Counted from the first letter of the stretch, positions 45,463-54,755 are shown. The stretch: 64,000 nucleotides of DNA from Streptomyces sp. Edi2 (GCF_040253635.1 NZ_JBEJGX010000003.1:3162001-3226000), one strand, 5' to 3'. The notes: generated by a model from the sequence alone, not told the origin. Made by a program: numbers and translations.

Positions 45463-46997
45463 CGACGAATCGCGCGGACGCCCCCCGTTCCGCCGGGGTC
45501 CTGCCCCCGTCGGCAGTACCCCGGCCGGCGGCCGCCGCGGGCCGTCCGCCCCGCGGGCCGGTCCCCAGGACCCTGCCCCCGCCCCGGCCCGGCCGCTGCC
45601 TGCGGCGGCGGACCGCCGCCTTGCTGCCGGCCGCCGACTGCCTGGCCACCGCGGGCGCCGCGCTGCTCGCCCTGGGCACCGCTGCGGCGCCGGCGGCGCT
45701 CGCCGCGCTGGTGCCGGCCGTGCTGCTGCTCCACCACCGGGCCGGTCTCTACCGTCCCGGCCCCGCCCCGAACGCGCTGAACGACCTGCCGAACCTGCTG
45801 GGCCGGGCCGCCGTTCTGTGGTGCGCGGCGGCCGCGGTGCTCGCCGCCGTAGACCCCGGGCGGGCGCTGCCACCGGTCGTGCTGTCGGGCGCGGTGGCGG
45901 CACACACCCTGCTTCTGTGCGGTGGCCGGGCCACGGTCTACCGGGCGCGCCGCAACGCCGCCCGCCGCCGGCCGCGCGCCGCGCTGATCGTGGGCGCCGA
46001 CCCGGCCGCCCGGCAGCTCGCCGCCGTGCTGCACGCCCGCCCCGAGTACGGCCTGTGCCCGGTGGGACTGGTCCCCCCGGCGCCGCTGCCGCCAGGCGGG
46101 CCCGCCGCTGCCCGGGCCCGCGGGGGCCTGCCGCTGCCGTGGCTCACCTCCGCGCCGGACCTCAACCGGGCCGTCATCCGGCACACCGTGCGGGACGTGG
46201 TGTTCACGCTGCCGCCGTACGGCGATCCGCACACCGCCGCGCTGCTGCGCCGCTTCGTCGACCAGGGCTCGGCGATCTGGCTGGCCGGCCCGGCGGCCGC
46301 CCGCGAGGGCCACCCGCCGCATGCGGGCACCGACCAGCTGTGGGGCTTCGCCTGCCGCCGGCTGGACACCGCCCCGCCGCGGCACGGCGGCCGGCGCAAG
46401 CGGGCCCTGGACCTCGCGCTGGCCGGTCCGGCGCTGCTGGTCGCGGCCCCGGTGCTGCTGGGCTGTGCCCTCGCGCTACGGCTCGCCGACGGACCCGGCG
46501 TGCTCCGCCGGCAGCAACGGACCGGCCGGGACGGGCGCGGCTTCACCCTGCTGACGTTCCGCACCCTGCGCGGGCCCGCGGCGCACGGGGAGGCGAGCCG
46601 ACGGAGCGGGCCCGCGGCGCACGAGGAGACGAACCAGCCGGGCGGGGCCGACGACGGCGGGATGAGCCGGGTCGGCCGGCTGCTGCGGCGGACCGCGCTG
46701 GAGGGGCTGCCGCAGCTGTGGAACGTGCTGCGCGGCGATATGAGCCTGGTGGGTCCCCGCGCGGAGCACCCCCGCGTCGTCCGGCAGTGCACCCAGGCCT
46801 GCCCGGAGTACGACGCCCGGCACCGGATGCGTCCTGGCCTGACGGGACTTGCGCAGGTGCACGGGCTGCGCGGCGGCGCCTCCCCGGAGGACCGGGCCCG
46901 CTTCGACAACCTCTACATCGACAGCTGGTCGCCGTGGCAGGACCTCCGGATCCTGCTGCGCACCGTGGCCCCGCCGGTGCGGCGGGAGCGCGGATGA
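45459..46997 (+). CDS. Polyprenyl-phosphate sugar-1-phosphate transferase (initiating)
   Basis: 512 aa from ATG 45459. Four or so N-terminal hydrophobic segments (about residues 50-150), a CoA-binding-like Rossmann part (AALIVGADPAARQLAAVLHA), then the catalytic bacterial sugar transferase domain after a basic helix (RRKRALDLALAGPALLVAAPVLL). Catalytic signatures are LRRTALEGLPQLWNVLRGDMSLVGPRAEHP and MRPGLTGLAQVHG. A low-complexity insert (AAHGEASRRSGPAAHEETNQPGG) sits between FRTLRGP and the LRR motif. It starts exopolysaccharide repeat units on undecaprenyl phosphate. Confidence 0.92.
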   Translation: MTTNRADAPRSAGVLPPSAVPRPAAAAGRPPRGPVPRTLPPPRPGRCLRRRTAALLPAADCLATAGAALLALGTAAAPAALAALVPAVLLLHHRAGLYRPGPAPNALNDLPNLLGRAAVLWCAAAAVLAAVDPGRALPPVVLSGAVAAHTLLLCGGRATVYRARRNAARRRPRAALIVGADPAARQLAAVLHARPEYGLCPVGLVPPAPLPPGGPAAARARGGLPLPWLTSAPDLNRAVIRHTVRDVVFTLPPYGDPHTAALLRRFVDQGSAIWLAGPAAAREGHPPHAGTDQLWGFACRRLDTAPPRHGGRRKRALDLALAGPALLVAAPVLLGCALALRLADGPGVLRRQQRTGRDGRGFTLLTFRTLRGPAAHGEASRRSGPAAHEETNQPGGADDGGMSRVGRLLRRTALEGLPQLWNVLRGDMSLVGPRAEHPRVVRQCTQACPEYDARHRMRPGLTGLAQVHGLRGGASPEDRARFDNLYIDSWSPWQDLRILLRTVAPPVRRERG

Positions 46998-47127
46998 GCG
47001 CGGGCGCGCCGGCCGGCGCCGCACCGCACACACCCGCCGCGCCGAAAGCACCTTCCCCACCCGCCGCGCCCCCGTGCGCCGCCCCCTACGAGACCACCAC
47101 CCCGGCCGCTACCCCAGGAGGCATCCG

Positions 47128-48477
47128 GTGAAGGTTCTGCACGTCATTACGGGCCTCGACGTGGGCGGCGCCGAGCAGCAGCTGCGGTTGCTGCTGCGCC
47201 GGCTGCCCGCGCACTGCGAGGTCGTCACCCTGACCCGTCCGGGCCCGGTCGCCGAGGGCATCGAGGCCGACGGCACGCCCGTCACCCACCTCGGAATGAC
47301 GGGCAACCGGGACCTGACCGCGCTCCCCCGCCTCACCGGACTGATCCGCGAGGGCGGCTACGACCTGGTGCACACCCACCTCTACCGGGCCTGCGTCTAC
47401 GGCCGGATCGCCGCCCGGATGGCCGGCGTACGAGCCGTGGTGGCCACCGAGCACTCGCTGGGCGACGCGGTCATCGAGGGCCGCCGGCTGACCCGGGGCG
47501 TCCGTACGCTCTACCGGGCCACCGAACGGCTGGGGACGGCGACGGTCGCCGTCTCGGACACCGTCGCCGCCCGGCTGCGCCGCTGGGGCGTACCGGAGCA
47601 GCGGATCCATGTGGTGCCGGGCGGCATCGAGGCGCACCGTTTTGCGTTCGATCCGGCTGCCCGGGCCCTGGTCCGCACCCGGCTGGGGCTGCCGCTGGAC
47701 GCGTTCGTGGTCGGCGGGGCCGGCCGGCTGGTGCCCGGCAAGCGGTTCGACGTGCTGGTCCGGGCGGTGACCCAACTACCGGGCGTCCACCTGCTGTTGG
47801 CCGGCGCGGGGCCGGAGCGGGAGATGCTGCGCAAGATGGCGGAGCAGTTCGGCTCGGGCGACCGGATCCATCTGCTGGGCGAGCGCGACGGAGCGGTCGA
47901 CGCCGCGTTCAGCGGGCGGGAAACCGCCGTCTGGGGAGCCGGCCCGCGGGGAGCCCTCGGACAAGGAACCCACGGACAGGGAACCTGCAGACAGGCACCC
48001 CACCCCCAGGGAGCCGACGGCCCCGACATCCCCGGCCTGCTCTCGGCCATCGACGTCTTCGTCTCCCCCTCCCCGGACGAGGCGTTCGGCCTGGCCGTCC
48101 TGGAAGCGCTCGGCTCCGGGCTGCATGTGCTCTACGGCAGCTGCCCGGCCGTCGACGAACTGCCCGCCGACCAGGCCCCCGGCGCCCGCCACTTCAGCCT
48201 CGGGGTCCATGAACTGGCCACCGCACTGCGCGAGCTGCGACGCCACGGACCGGGCCGGCTGCCCGTCCCGCCGGTGGTGCGGCGCTATGACATCGGCCGC
48301 AGCGCCGAGGCCCTGATGTCCGTCTACGAGGAGGCGCTGGCCGCCGCCCCGGCCCGCCGCCGGAGCCCCGCGGCGGTGCCTCCGCCGCAGGGCCGCTCGG
48401 CGGCGCGGTCCGCGGCGGCCGTCTCGCTGCCGGATCCTTCCCGGTCACCCGCCCCGACCCCGCTCTCGAACAGGTAG
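47128..48477 (+). CDS. Glycosyltransferase family 4
   Basis: 449 aa from GTG 47128 (VKVLHVITGLDVGGAEQQLRLLL), with AGGAGG seven nt upstream. GT4 features: N-terminal GGAE motif, LVHTHLYRACVYGR, hinge HVVPGGIEAHRF, VVGGAGRLVPGKRFDVLV and the EX7E site SPDEAFGLAVLEAL. A low-complexity insert of about 40 residues (about 254-295, with GQGTHGQGT) interrupts the C-terminal domain before FVSPSPDEAFG. The tail after residue 410 is Pro/Ala rich. Third enzyme of the polysaccharide cluster. Confidence 0.92.
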   Translation: MKVLHVITGLDVGGAEQQLRLLLRRLPAHCEVVTLTRPGPVAEGIEADGTPVTHLGMTGNRDLTALPRLTGLIREGGYDLVHTHLYRACVYGRIAARMAGVRAVVATEHSLGDAVIEGRRLTRGVRTLYRATERLGTATVAVSDTVAARLRRWGVPEQRIHVVPGGIEAHRFAFDPAARALVRTRLGLPLDAFVVGGAGRLVPGKRFDVLVRAVTQLPGVHLLLAGAGPEREMLRKMAEQFGSGDRIHLLGERDGAVDAAFSGRETAVWGAGPRGALGQGTHGQGTCRQAPHPQGADGPDIPGLLSAIDVFVSPSPDEAFGLAVLEALGSGLHVLYGSCPAVDELPADQAPGARHFSLGVHELATALRELRRHGPGRLPVPPVVRRYDIGRSAEALMSVYEEALAAAPARRRSPAAVPPPQGRSAARSAAAVSLPDPSRSPAPTPLSNR

Positions 48478-48579
48478 GCAGTCCGGGGCGGGCACCCCCC
48501 TCCGCCCGGCGGTGCGCCCGCCCCGCCCCCGCGGTCGCTTCCGTCCGTACCGCACGAAGAGAAAGAGCAGGCAGCTTCC

Positions 48580-49839
48580 ATGTACGACCTCGTGGTGGTG
48601 GGCGCCGGCCCCTACGGACTCTCGATCGCCGCGCATGCGGCGGCGGCCGGGCTGCGGCTGCGGGTCCTGGGCCGGCCGATGGCCACTTGGCGCGACCACA
48701 TGCCCGACGGCATGTTCCTCACCTCCGAGCCCTGGGCCTCCCCGCTCTCCGACCCGGACGGCCGCCACACCCTGGCGGCCTACGGCGCCGCCCACGACCT
48801 GACCACCGAGCACGGCGTCCCGCTGCCGCTCGGCACCTTCACCGCGTACGGCAGATGGTTCGGCGAACAGGCGGTACCGCAGACCGAGGAGGTCACCGTC
48901 ACCTCCGTACGACCGGACGGCGACGGCTTCCACGTCGACACGGACACTGGCGAGCGGATCGCGGCCCGGACCGTTGCGCTCGCCGTCGGTGTGATGCCCT
49001 TCGTCAACCGCCCCTGGCCGCTGCTCGAACTCCCCCCGCACCTCGCCTCGCACAGCAGCGACCACGGCGACCTGCGCCGCTTCTCCGGTCAGGACGTCAC
49101 CGTGATCGGCGCCGGCCAGTCCGCGCTGGAGACCGCGGCCCTGCTCGCCGAACAGGGCGCCCGGCCCCGCCTCGTGGCCCGCGCCGACCGGCTGCGCTGG
49201 AGCTCCCCGCCGCAGCCGCTGGAGCGCGGCCGGCTGCGCGCGCTGCGCGACCCGCACTCCGCGCTGGGCACCGGCTGGCCGAACCGGCTGTGGTCACAGG
49301 CCCCCTGGGCGGTGCGCCGGCTGCCCGCCGCGACCCGGGTACGGATCGCCGAGACCGCGCCGGGCCCGGCCGGCGCCTGGTGGCTGCGGGAGCGCTTCGA
49401 GCAGGCGGTACCCACCTTGCTGGGCCACCGGATCCGGGCGGCGGCCCCTCTCGACGACGGGGTGCGGCTCCACCTCACCCATACGGAGGGCGGCACCGAG
49501 ACCCTGGACACCCAGCACGTGGTGGCGGCCACCGGATTCCACCCCGACCTCGGGCGGCTGCGGCTGCTCGTCCCCCCGGTGCGCATCACGCTGCGGACGG
49601 TGGGCGGCAGCCGAGCACCCGAACTCAGCTCCTGCTTCGAGTCGTCCTGGCCCGGGCTGTTCTTCGCCGGGCTGCTGACCGCCCCGTCGTTCGGCCCGTC
49701 GATGCGCTTCGTCCACGGCGCGGGATTCACCGCGACGCGGCTGCTGCGCGGCGTACAGCGCCGGCTCGGCGACCGGCGCGGCGCCACCACCATCCCCCGC
49801 CCGGCGAGGGACAGCGCACCGGCCGCGCAGGGGACGTAA
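48580..49839 (+). CDS. FAD-dependent oxidoreductase / flavin monooxygenase-like
   Basis: 419 aa from ATG 48580. FAD Rossmann motif VVVGAGPYGLSIAAHAAAAG at the N-terminus and a second dinucleotide motif VTVIGAGQSALETAALLAEQG near residue 170, with VVAATGFHPDLGRL near 315. This is the Baeyer-Villiger / lysine N-hydroxylase-like layout (pyr_redox_3). The substrate is unknown; it follows the polysaccharide genes by about 100 bp and may modify a sugar, lipid or small metabolite. Confidence 0.88.
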   Translation: MYDLVVVGAGPYGLSIAAHAAAAGLRLRVLGRPMATWRDHMPDGMFLTSEPWASPLSDPDGRHTLAAYGAAHDLTTEHGVPLPLGTFTAYGRWFGEQAVPQTEEVTVTSVRPDGDGFHVDTDTGERIAARTVALAVGVMPFVNRPWPLLELPPHLASHSSDHGDLRRFSGQDVTVIGAGQSALETAALLAEQGARPRLVARADRLRWSSPPQPLERGRLRALRDPHSALGTGWPNRLWSQAPWAVRRLPAATRVRIAETAPGPAGAWWLRERFEQAVPTLLGHRIRAAAPLDDGVRLHLTHTEGGTETLDTQHVVAATGFHPDLGRLRLLVPPVRITLRTVGGSRAPELSSCFESSWPGLFFAGLLTAPSFGPSMRFVHGAGFTATRLLRGVQRRLGDRRGATTIPRPARDSAPAAQGT

Positions 49840-49863
49840 GACGCGCCCGCCCTGCGGCCGGCC

Positions 49864-50310
49864 TCACTGACAGCGGTCGACGGCCTCGATGGTGCGGGCC
49901 GCTTCACCGAGTGCCGCACGCAGCACGGCCGGGTCGGTGGCCGCGGTGCCCGCACCCTCCGGGGACACCAGCCACCCGCTGTCGGTCACCGGCGGGTGCG
50001 CCGGGACACCTTCCCCGCACAGCGCACCCAGCGCGATACCCCTCCCGGAGGTCTGGGTACACGCGCTGCCCGGCACGTCCCAGCCCGCCGCGGTACCCGC
50101 GGGCACCAGGAAGCCGAGGGTGTCGCAGACCCCGTCGTGCAGGACCGGGCCGACACCCTCCCGCAGCCGGAGGATGTCCACGGCCTCCAGCCCCTGCCGG
50201 GCGGGCACCGTCACGAGGTCGCACGCCTGCGCCGGTACGGCCGGTGCCCCGTCTGCGACGGCCTGGCCCGCGGACCCGTTGCCGCCCCTGCTCACGCCGG
50301 TCTCCCACAC
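49864..50310 (-). CDS. Small Prim-Pol-like protein, unknown
   Basis: 148 aa if started at GTG 50310, chosen because AGGAGGAGGGG lies six bases upstream; a GTG at 50331 is possible but inside that site. The core ACDLVTVPARQGLEAVDILRL...GPVLHDG...FLVPAGTAAGWDVPG resembles the small bifunctional primase/polymerase N-terminal-like proteins of streptomycetes. The gene at 58492 has a related layout (FDVINAPALFG...GPVAAH...LLFAAPGTA). Function unknown. Confidence 0.65.
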   Translation of the reverse strand: MWETGVSRGGNGSAGQAVADGAPAVPAQACDLVTVPARQGLEAVDILRLREGVGPVLHDGVCDTLGFLVPAGTAAGWDVPGSACTQTSGRGIALGALCGEGVPAHPPVTDSGWLVSPEGAGTAATDPAVLRAALGEAARTIEAVDRCQ

Positions 50311-50555
50311 GGAGAACCCCTCCTCCTGCACACACCAGACCCTTTACACCGACTTCAACGGTCAGGCGTGTCAACAGCTACGGCGGCGTAACGCTGCAAA
50401 GGATGGCAGTTCATGGCAGATCGCGCGCGAGATATCCGATTTGTGGCCAAACTCTGCGTATCGGAGCCATCACAGCCGGTACGGTCAACCCGCCGCACCG
50501 CCAGGAGGCGGCATCGTCACCTGATGGCACGGAGAGGGCACGGAGAGGGTCCGCC

Positions 50556-52022
50556 ATGGCGTCGCCACCAGCAAGTTCAGCGTCGTCCCGCACCGTACCC
50601 GCCCGTCCGAACCTCGCTTTCCGACAGCTGCGCGGCCGGCTGTCACCAGGCGAGTTCGCGGCGGCGGTCCGACGGTCCGCCCGTGAGATCGGTGAACAGG
50701 TCTCGTGCGACGCCCGCTATGTGGGCCGCGTCGAGTCCGGGGAGATCCGGTGTCCGAACTACGCCTACGAGCGGGTGTTCCGGCACATGTTCCCCGGCCT
50801 CACGCTGCCCGACATGGGCTTCGCGCCGCGCGAGGCGGTACGCGGACGGGGGGCGCGTACCGCGGCGGCCGACGCCGCGCCCCTGGCAACCGACCCCGAC
50901 CACCGCGATACCTGTATCCAGATCCACGAGGAGAGCGACGTGCTGCGTCGCGCGTTCATCACCGGCGGCCCGGCGGCAGCCCTGGGCTTTGCCGCACTGC
51001 ACCCCATCGAGGCCGCTGCCGCCACCGCATCCGCCCATGTGCCGGGCCCGCGTGCCGCGGCCGGCCGCGCCGGTGCCGCCGAGGCCACCGCCGTCGAGGA
51101 GGCGGTCCGGCAGATCCGGCTGCTGGACGACCGGCAGGGCGCGGAGGGCATCTACCGCCGCGCCACCCAGCCGCTGCGCGCCGCCTACGAGTTGCTGGAC
51201 GCGGACGTCCGGCGCAGATCGGTGTCCGACCGGCTGCATGCGGGGGCGGGTGAACTCGCCATCACCGTCGGCTGGTTGGCGCATGACTCGGGCCGCTTCG
51301 GCGACGCGAGATCGCACTACGCGGAGGCGCTGGCCACCGCCCGGGTCTGCGGCGATGCGGCCCTGGAGGCCCACGCCTTCTGCAATACGGCCTTTCTGGC
51401 CCGCGATGCCGGCCGTCCGCGCGAGGCGGTGCGTGCCGCCCAGGCCGCCCAGCAGGCCGCCCGGCATCTGGCCTCGCCGCGGCTGCTGTCGCTGCTGGCG
51501 CTGCGTGAGGCGGGCGGCTGGGCGGTGCTGGCGGACCGATCCGGCTGCGAGCAGGCGCTGGCCCGGGCGGAGCGGCACTTCGCGAGCGGGCCGCGGGACG
51601 GCGACCCGGAGTGGATGTCGTTCTACGGCGAGGCCGAACTGGCGGGGCTGGAGGCGCAGTGCTGGTCGGCTTTGGGTGAGGCGGGGCGCGCGGTGGAGCA
51701 TGCGCGCCGGGCGGTGACCCTGCAGGACCCCCACTTCACCCGCAATATCGCCCTGTTCACCGCGGAGCTCGCGGGTGATCTCGCGGACAGCGGGCAGCCC
51801 GAGGAGGCCGCCGCGGCCGGCGTCCGGGTGCTGGCGCTGCTGGAACAGGTCCGCTCGGCCCGTATCCGAGCCATGCTCGACGGCACGGCCCGGACGCTGT
51901 GGGCGCACCGCGACTGCGGCGCGGTCGCGAGCTTCCTGGAGCGGCACGCGGCATCGGCCGCATCGGGGGAGGACGCGACGGGGCAGGACGCGACGGGGGG
52001 CGTGGGGCCCGCGGGGCACTGA
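50556..52022 (+). CDS. HTH/TPR regulator (NsdA/NsdB-like)
   Basis: 488 aa from ATG 50556, with GGAGAGGG nearby. N-terminal DNA-binding-like domain (FRQLRGRLSPGEFAAAVRRSAREIGEQVSCDARYVGRVESGEIRCPNYAYERVFRHMFPGL), TAT-like stretch LRRAFITGGPAAALGFAALHP around residues 129-149, then TPR-like helices to the end. The C-terminal tail GEDATGQDATGG is low complexity. Relatives repress development and antibiotics. It stands alone with its own 245-bp upstream region that contains CCGAT...ATCGG arms. Confidence 0.85.
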   Translation: MASPPASSASSRTVPARPNLAFRQLRGRLSPGEFAAAVRRSAREIGEQVSCDARYVGRVESGEIRCPNYAYERVFRHMFPGLTLPDMGFAPREAVRGRGARTAAADAAPLATDPDHRDTCIQIHEESDVLRRAFITGGPAAALGFAALHPIEAAAATASAHVPGPRAAAGRAGAAEATAVEEAVRQIRLLDDRQGAEGIYRRATQPLRAAYELLDADVRRRSVSDRLHAGAGELAITVGWLAHDSGRFGDARSHYAEALATARVCGDAALEAHAFCNTAFLARDAGRPREAVRAAQAAQQAARHLASPRLLSLLALREAGGWAVLADRSGCEQALARAERHFASGPRDGDPEWMSFYGEAELAGLEAQCWSALGEAGRAVEHARRAVTLQDPHFTRNIALFTAELAGDLADSGQPEEAAAAGVRVLALLEQVRSARIRAMLDGTARTLWAHRDCGAVASFLERHAASAASGEDATGQDATGGVGPAGH

Positions 52023-52047
52023 CTCCGCTGACCCCGCGGGGCGCGCG

Positions 52048-52092
52048 GGAGCGCGGGGAGCGCGGGGAGCGCGGGGAGCGCGGGGAGCGCGG
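52048..52092. repeat. Five perfect 9-bp tandem repeats
   Basis: GGAGCGCGG five times head to tail, 26 bp after the regulator stop. GC only except one A per unit. Confidence 0.85.
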
Positions 52093-52167
52093 GCGCCGGC
52101 TGCTGACGGCGGCCGGCGGTGCGGCTCTCCCCCCGCCCCCTCCCCCCTCCCCCCACCCCCGAACCCA

Positions 52168-52204
52168 CCCCCGCCCCCTCCCCCGAAGGGGGAGGGGGCG
52201 GGGG
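52168..52204. terminator. Perfect 17-bp GC hairpin
   Basis: CCCCCGCCCCCTCCCCC (52168-52184), loop GAA, then the exact complement 52188-52204. It is preceded by about 40 nt of C-rich sequence. It is likely the terminator of the regulator gene, and the G-rich arm could also form a quadruplex. Confidence 0.7.
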
Positions 52205-52250
52205 AAGCACGCAGGGGTACGGCGGAAGCGCCCAGAGGGACGGCCGCTGC

Positions 52251-52400
52251 CCACCTCAGCCGAGGTGCCCGGTACCGCCACCCACCTCAACTGAGGTGCC
52301 GGTGCCGCCACCCTCCTCGGCCCAGGTGCCCGGTACTGCCGCCTTCCTCAGCCCAGATGCCCGGTGCCGCCGCCCTCTTCAGCCCAGGTGCCCGGTGTCG
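52251..52400. repeat. Five 30-31-bp tandem repeats duplicating a gene end
   Basis: Imperfect copies at 52251-52280, 52281-52310, 52311-52341, 52342-52372 and 52373-52400. Copy five contains the last codons and stop of the histidine phosphatase gene (TGHLG*). Copies one and four still read TGHLG-stop on the minus strand, showing that the units are duplications of the gene's 3' end. Confidence 0.85.
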
Positions 52401-52972
52401 TTCCAGCGCTCGATCGCCGGTTCGCCGTAGGCCCAGCCGAGTACCGACAGGGAGGTCGGCTCCAGCCGGATCCGGGCGGCGAAGGAGATGTCCAGGCCCA
52501 GCCAGCGGGCGCCCAGGGCGCGCAGGATGTGGCCGTGCGCGAAGACCAGCACCTCGCGGTCGGCCGAACGCGCCCAGTCGACGACCTCGTCCGCCCGCGC
52601 GGCGACGCCGGCGAGCGTTTCGCCCTCCGGCACACCGTCGCGCCAGATGAGCCAGTCCGGCCGCCCCGACTTGATCTCGGCCGGCGTCAGGCCCTCGTAG
52701 GCGCCGTAGTCGAACTCCATCAGCGCGTCCCACGGCTGGGCCCGGTCGCCGAAACCGGCCAGCTCGCAGGTCTCCTTGGCGCGCACCAGGGGGCTGGTGC
52801 GGACCTCGACGCCCGGCAGGCCGTCCCAGGGGGTGCGGTGCAGCCGCTCGCCCAGCAGCTTGGCGCCGCGCCGGCCCTCGTCCAGCAGCGGGACGTCCGT
52901 ACGGCCGGTGTGCCTGCCGGACAGGGACCACTCGGTCTGCCCGTGCCTGGCCAGGAAAATGCGCGGTGCCAT
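52379..52972 (-). CDS. Histidine phosphatase / phosphoglycerate-mutase-like protein
   Basis: 197 aa from ATG 52972, with GAGAGGT seven nt upstream. Catalytic RHG motif in [29 protein letters not shown] (His10), and second His in [19 protein letters not shown]. Typical size for the broad-specificity cobC/gpmB-like phosphatases. The end of the gene lies in a tandem repeat array. It is divergent from the nuclease operon. Confidence 0.93.
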   Translation of the reverse strand: MAPRIFLARHGQTEWSLSGRHTGRTDVPLLDEGRRGAKLLGERLHRTPWDGLPGVEVRTSPLVRAKETCELAGFGDRAQPWDALMEFDYGAYEGLTPAEIKSGRPDWLIWRDGVPEGETLAGVAARADEVVDWARSADREVLVFAHGHILRALGARWLGLDISFAARIRLEPTSLSVLGWAYGEPAIERWNDTGHLG

Positions 52973-53405
52973 GGTCGTACCTCTCGCCGGTTTCCCGGCT
53001 GGTCGTTCTCGGTGCGGGCGGCGTTGACCGCGGGCTTTCCATCATCGCGCATCGGGTCGATTTGTCCCCGGCCGGGGCGGCCGCCCTGCCGCTGACCGGC
53101 GGCGGGGGGCTGTTCCCGGCGGGGAGTACGGTCCGGGCGGGAGTGCGGGAGTGCCGTCCGGCCCGGGAGTGGCATCCGGTCGGGAGCGCCGTCCAACGGG
53201 CGCGGACCGAGACCTCCAGGGCCTGCCGAGGTCTGCCCGGAGCCGTCCGAGGTCCGCCCGAGGTCCGTCCGAGGTCCGCCCCGGACTCCCCGGGAGCACA
53301 TCGGGAGCCCGCCGGGAACCCGCCGGAACAACCCCGCCGTACAACGTACGGCCGCCGCCGAGAACCAGCCTCCACCGACAACCGGTTCGTAGGCGGTCAC
53401 CCCGC
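52973..53405. other. Gene-free, repeat-rich gap upstream of nuclease operon
   Basis: 433 bp. An 11-bp unit CCGAGGTCCGY is repeated three times at 53247-53279, with a diverged copy near 53226. No promoter-like motif was recognised. It should contain the divergent promoters of the phosphatase and the nuclease operon. Confidence 0.55.
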
Positions 53406-54755
53406 ATGTCAGTGCCGGATGCGAGACTTCCGCGGGTGAACGTTTTCCGCGACAGCCGCCCCGCGCCGGCCGCGCCCTCGGCCGAGCCGCCGACGGCGGC
53501 ACCGAGCCCGCCGCCGGAGGCAGCTCCCCGCGTGGGCCGGGCCAGGCTCACCGAGCTGCGCGGCCCCGGCGTACACCCCCGCCCCCTCGACGCCCGCGCA
53601 CTGGCCGCGCTGGCCGCCAACCCCGGCTGCCACCGCCGTGCGCTGCTGGACGGCGCGGGCATCGACAAGGGCGCGCTGGCCCGGGCGCTGGGCTCGCCCG
53701 CGGCGTACGGCCAGTCCCAGTTCGCCCTCGTCCGCGGCAATGCCTTCGAGGCCCGGGTGAAGGCCGACGGCGGCACGGAACTGCTGCGGCTGGTCCACGA
53801 GCGGCTGGCGCCCGGCACCCCGGCGCCCGTGCCCGAAGAGGTCGCCACCCCGGATCTGTCGGCGGCCGGGCCCGCGGGCCGGGCGGCGCGTACGGCGCTG
53901 GCGCTGCGCGACGCGACCGCGGCCGGCGGCTGGGCGCTGCTCGACCACCCGATGCTGGCCGTCGAGGTGGCCGGCTCGCCCGCCTATGTGGAGCCGGACG
54001 CGGTGGTGGTGCATCCGGACGGCAGCTGGACAGTCGTGGAGATCAAGTCCTTCCCGATGATCGACGGTTCGGCGGACGCCGCCAAGGTGGGCGCCGCGGC
54101 GCGGCAGGCGGCGGTGTACGTCCTGGCCCTGGAACCGGTGGCCCGGCACGCCGGCGCGCGCACCGGCCGCACGGTCCACGTCCGCGACCGGGTGCTGCTG
54201 GTGTGCCCGAAGGACTTCTCCAACCTCCCCACGGCCGCCGCCGTCGACGTCCGCAGACAACTGGCCACCACCCGGCGCCAGCTGGCCCGCCTGACCCGGG
54301 TCGAGGAGATCGCCGCCGCCCTGCCCGCACGGACCACCTTCGACCTGCGGCTCGCGGACGACGGGAAGACGGCGACCCGCCCGCCCGAGGAGCTGTCCGA
54401 GGCCGTCGAGGCGGTCGGCGCGGCCTACGCCCCCGAGTGCCTGGCCGCCTGCGAGCTGGCCTTCCACTGCCGTACGCGCGCCCGCCAGGAGGGCGCGGTG
54501 GAGGCCCTGGGGCGTGGCGTACGGGGCGAGTTGGGCGGCCTGCGCACCATCCAGGAGGTGCTGACGGCGGCCCGCCCGGGCGGAGCGGACCCCGCGGACC
54601 CGGGCGAGGCGGACCCCGCGGGCGCGGGCGAGGAGGCCCCGGCGGAGGAGGACCCGGCCGTGCTGGCGCTGCGCCGGGCCGCCGCGCTGCGCGCCGAGGC
54701 GCTGGCCGGTGCCGCCGTGCCAACGCCGCGGACGGAGGAGCCGGGATGTCACTGA
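53406..54755 (+). CDS. Fe-S cluster PD-(D/E)XK nuclease (Cas4/AddB/Dna2-like)
   Basis: 449 aa from ATG 53406; GTG 53436 is an alternative start. All RecB-type nuclease motifs are visible in order: GNAFE (residues 111-115), EPD (Asp198), VEIK (Glu212, Lys214) and QxxxY (Gln234, Tyr238). One N-terminal cysteine (Cys75) and a C-terminal trio Cys345, Cys349, Cys355 are placed as the split four-cysteine iron-sulphur cage of Cas4, AddB and Dna2. It probably cuts single-stranded DNA ends. The final 100 residues are low complexity. It overlaps the next gene slightly and is the first of three coupled genes. Confidence 0.85.
   Translation: MSVPDARLPRVNVFRDSRPAPAAPSAEPPTAAPSPPPEAAPRVGRARLTELRGPGVHPRPLDARALAALAANPGCHRRALLDGAGIDKGALARALGSPAAYGQSQFALVRGNAFEARVKADGGTELLRLVHERLAPGTPAPVPEEVATPDLSAAGPAGRAARTALALRDATAAGGWALLDHPMLAVEVAGSPAYVEPDAVVVHPDGSWTVVEIKSFPMIDGSADAAKVGAAARQAAVYVLALEPVARHAGARTGRTVHVRDRVLLVCPKDFSNLPTAAAVDVRRQLATTRRQLARLTRVEEIAAALPARTTFDLRLADDGKTATRPPEELSEAVEAVGAAYAPECLAACELAFHCRTRARQEGAVEALGRGVRGELGGLRTIQEVLTAARPGGADPADPGEADPAGAGEEAPAEEDPAVLALRRAAALRAEALAGAAVPTPRTEEPGCH

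Noticed and set aside
48687..52022. 1111-codon frame
   Set aside because: Only the part from 50556 is a real regulator; the upstream part is out of frame over the flavoprotein gene.
52251..52400. Possible CRISPR-like array
   Set aside because: Units are contiguous with no spacers, and match the 3' end of the adjacent gene; no cas genes are near (the Cas4-like nuclease belongs to a helicase operon).
53406..54755. Interpretation of the nuclease as CRISPR Cas4
   Set aside because: No cas1/cas2 or repeat array in the window; the partner is an SF1 helicase, which favours a Dna2/AddB-like role.
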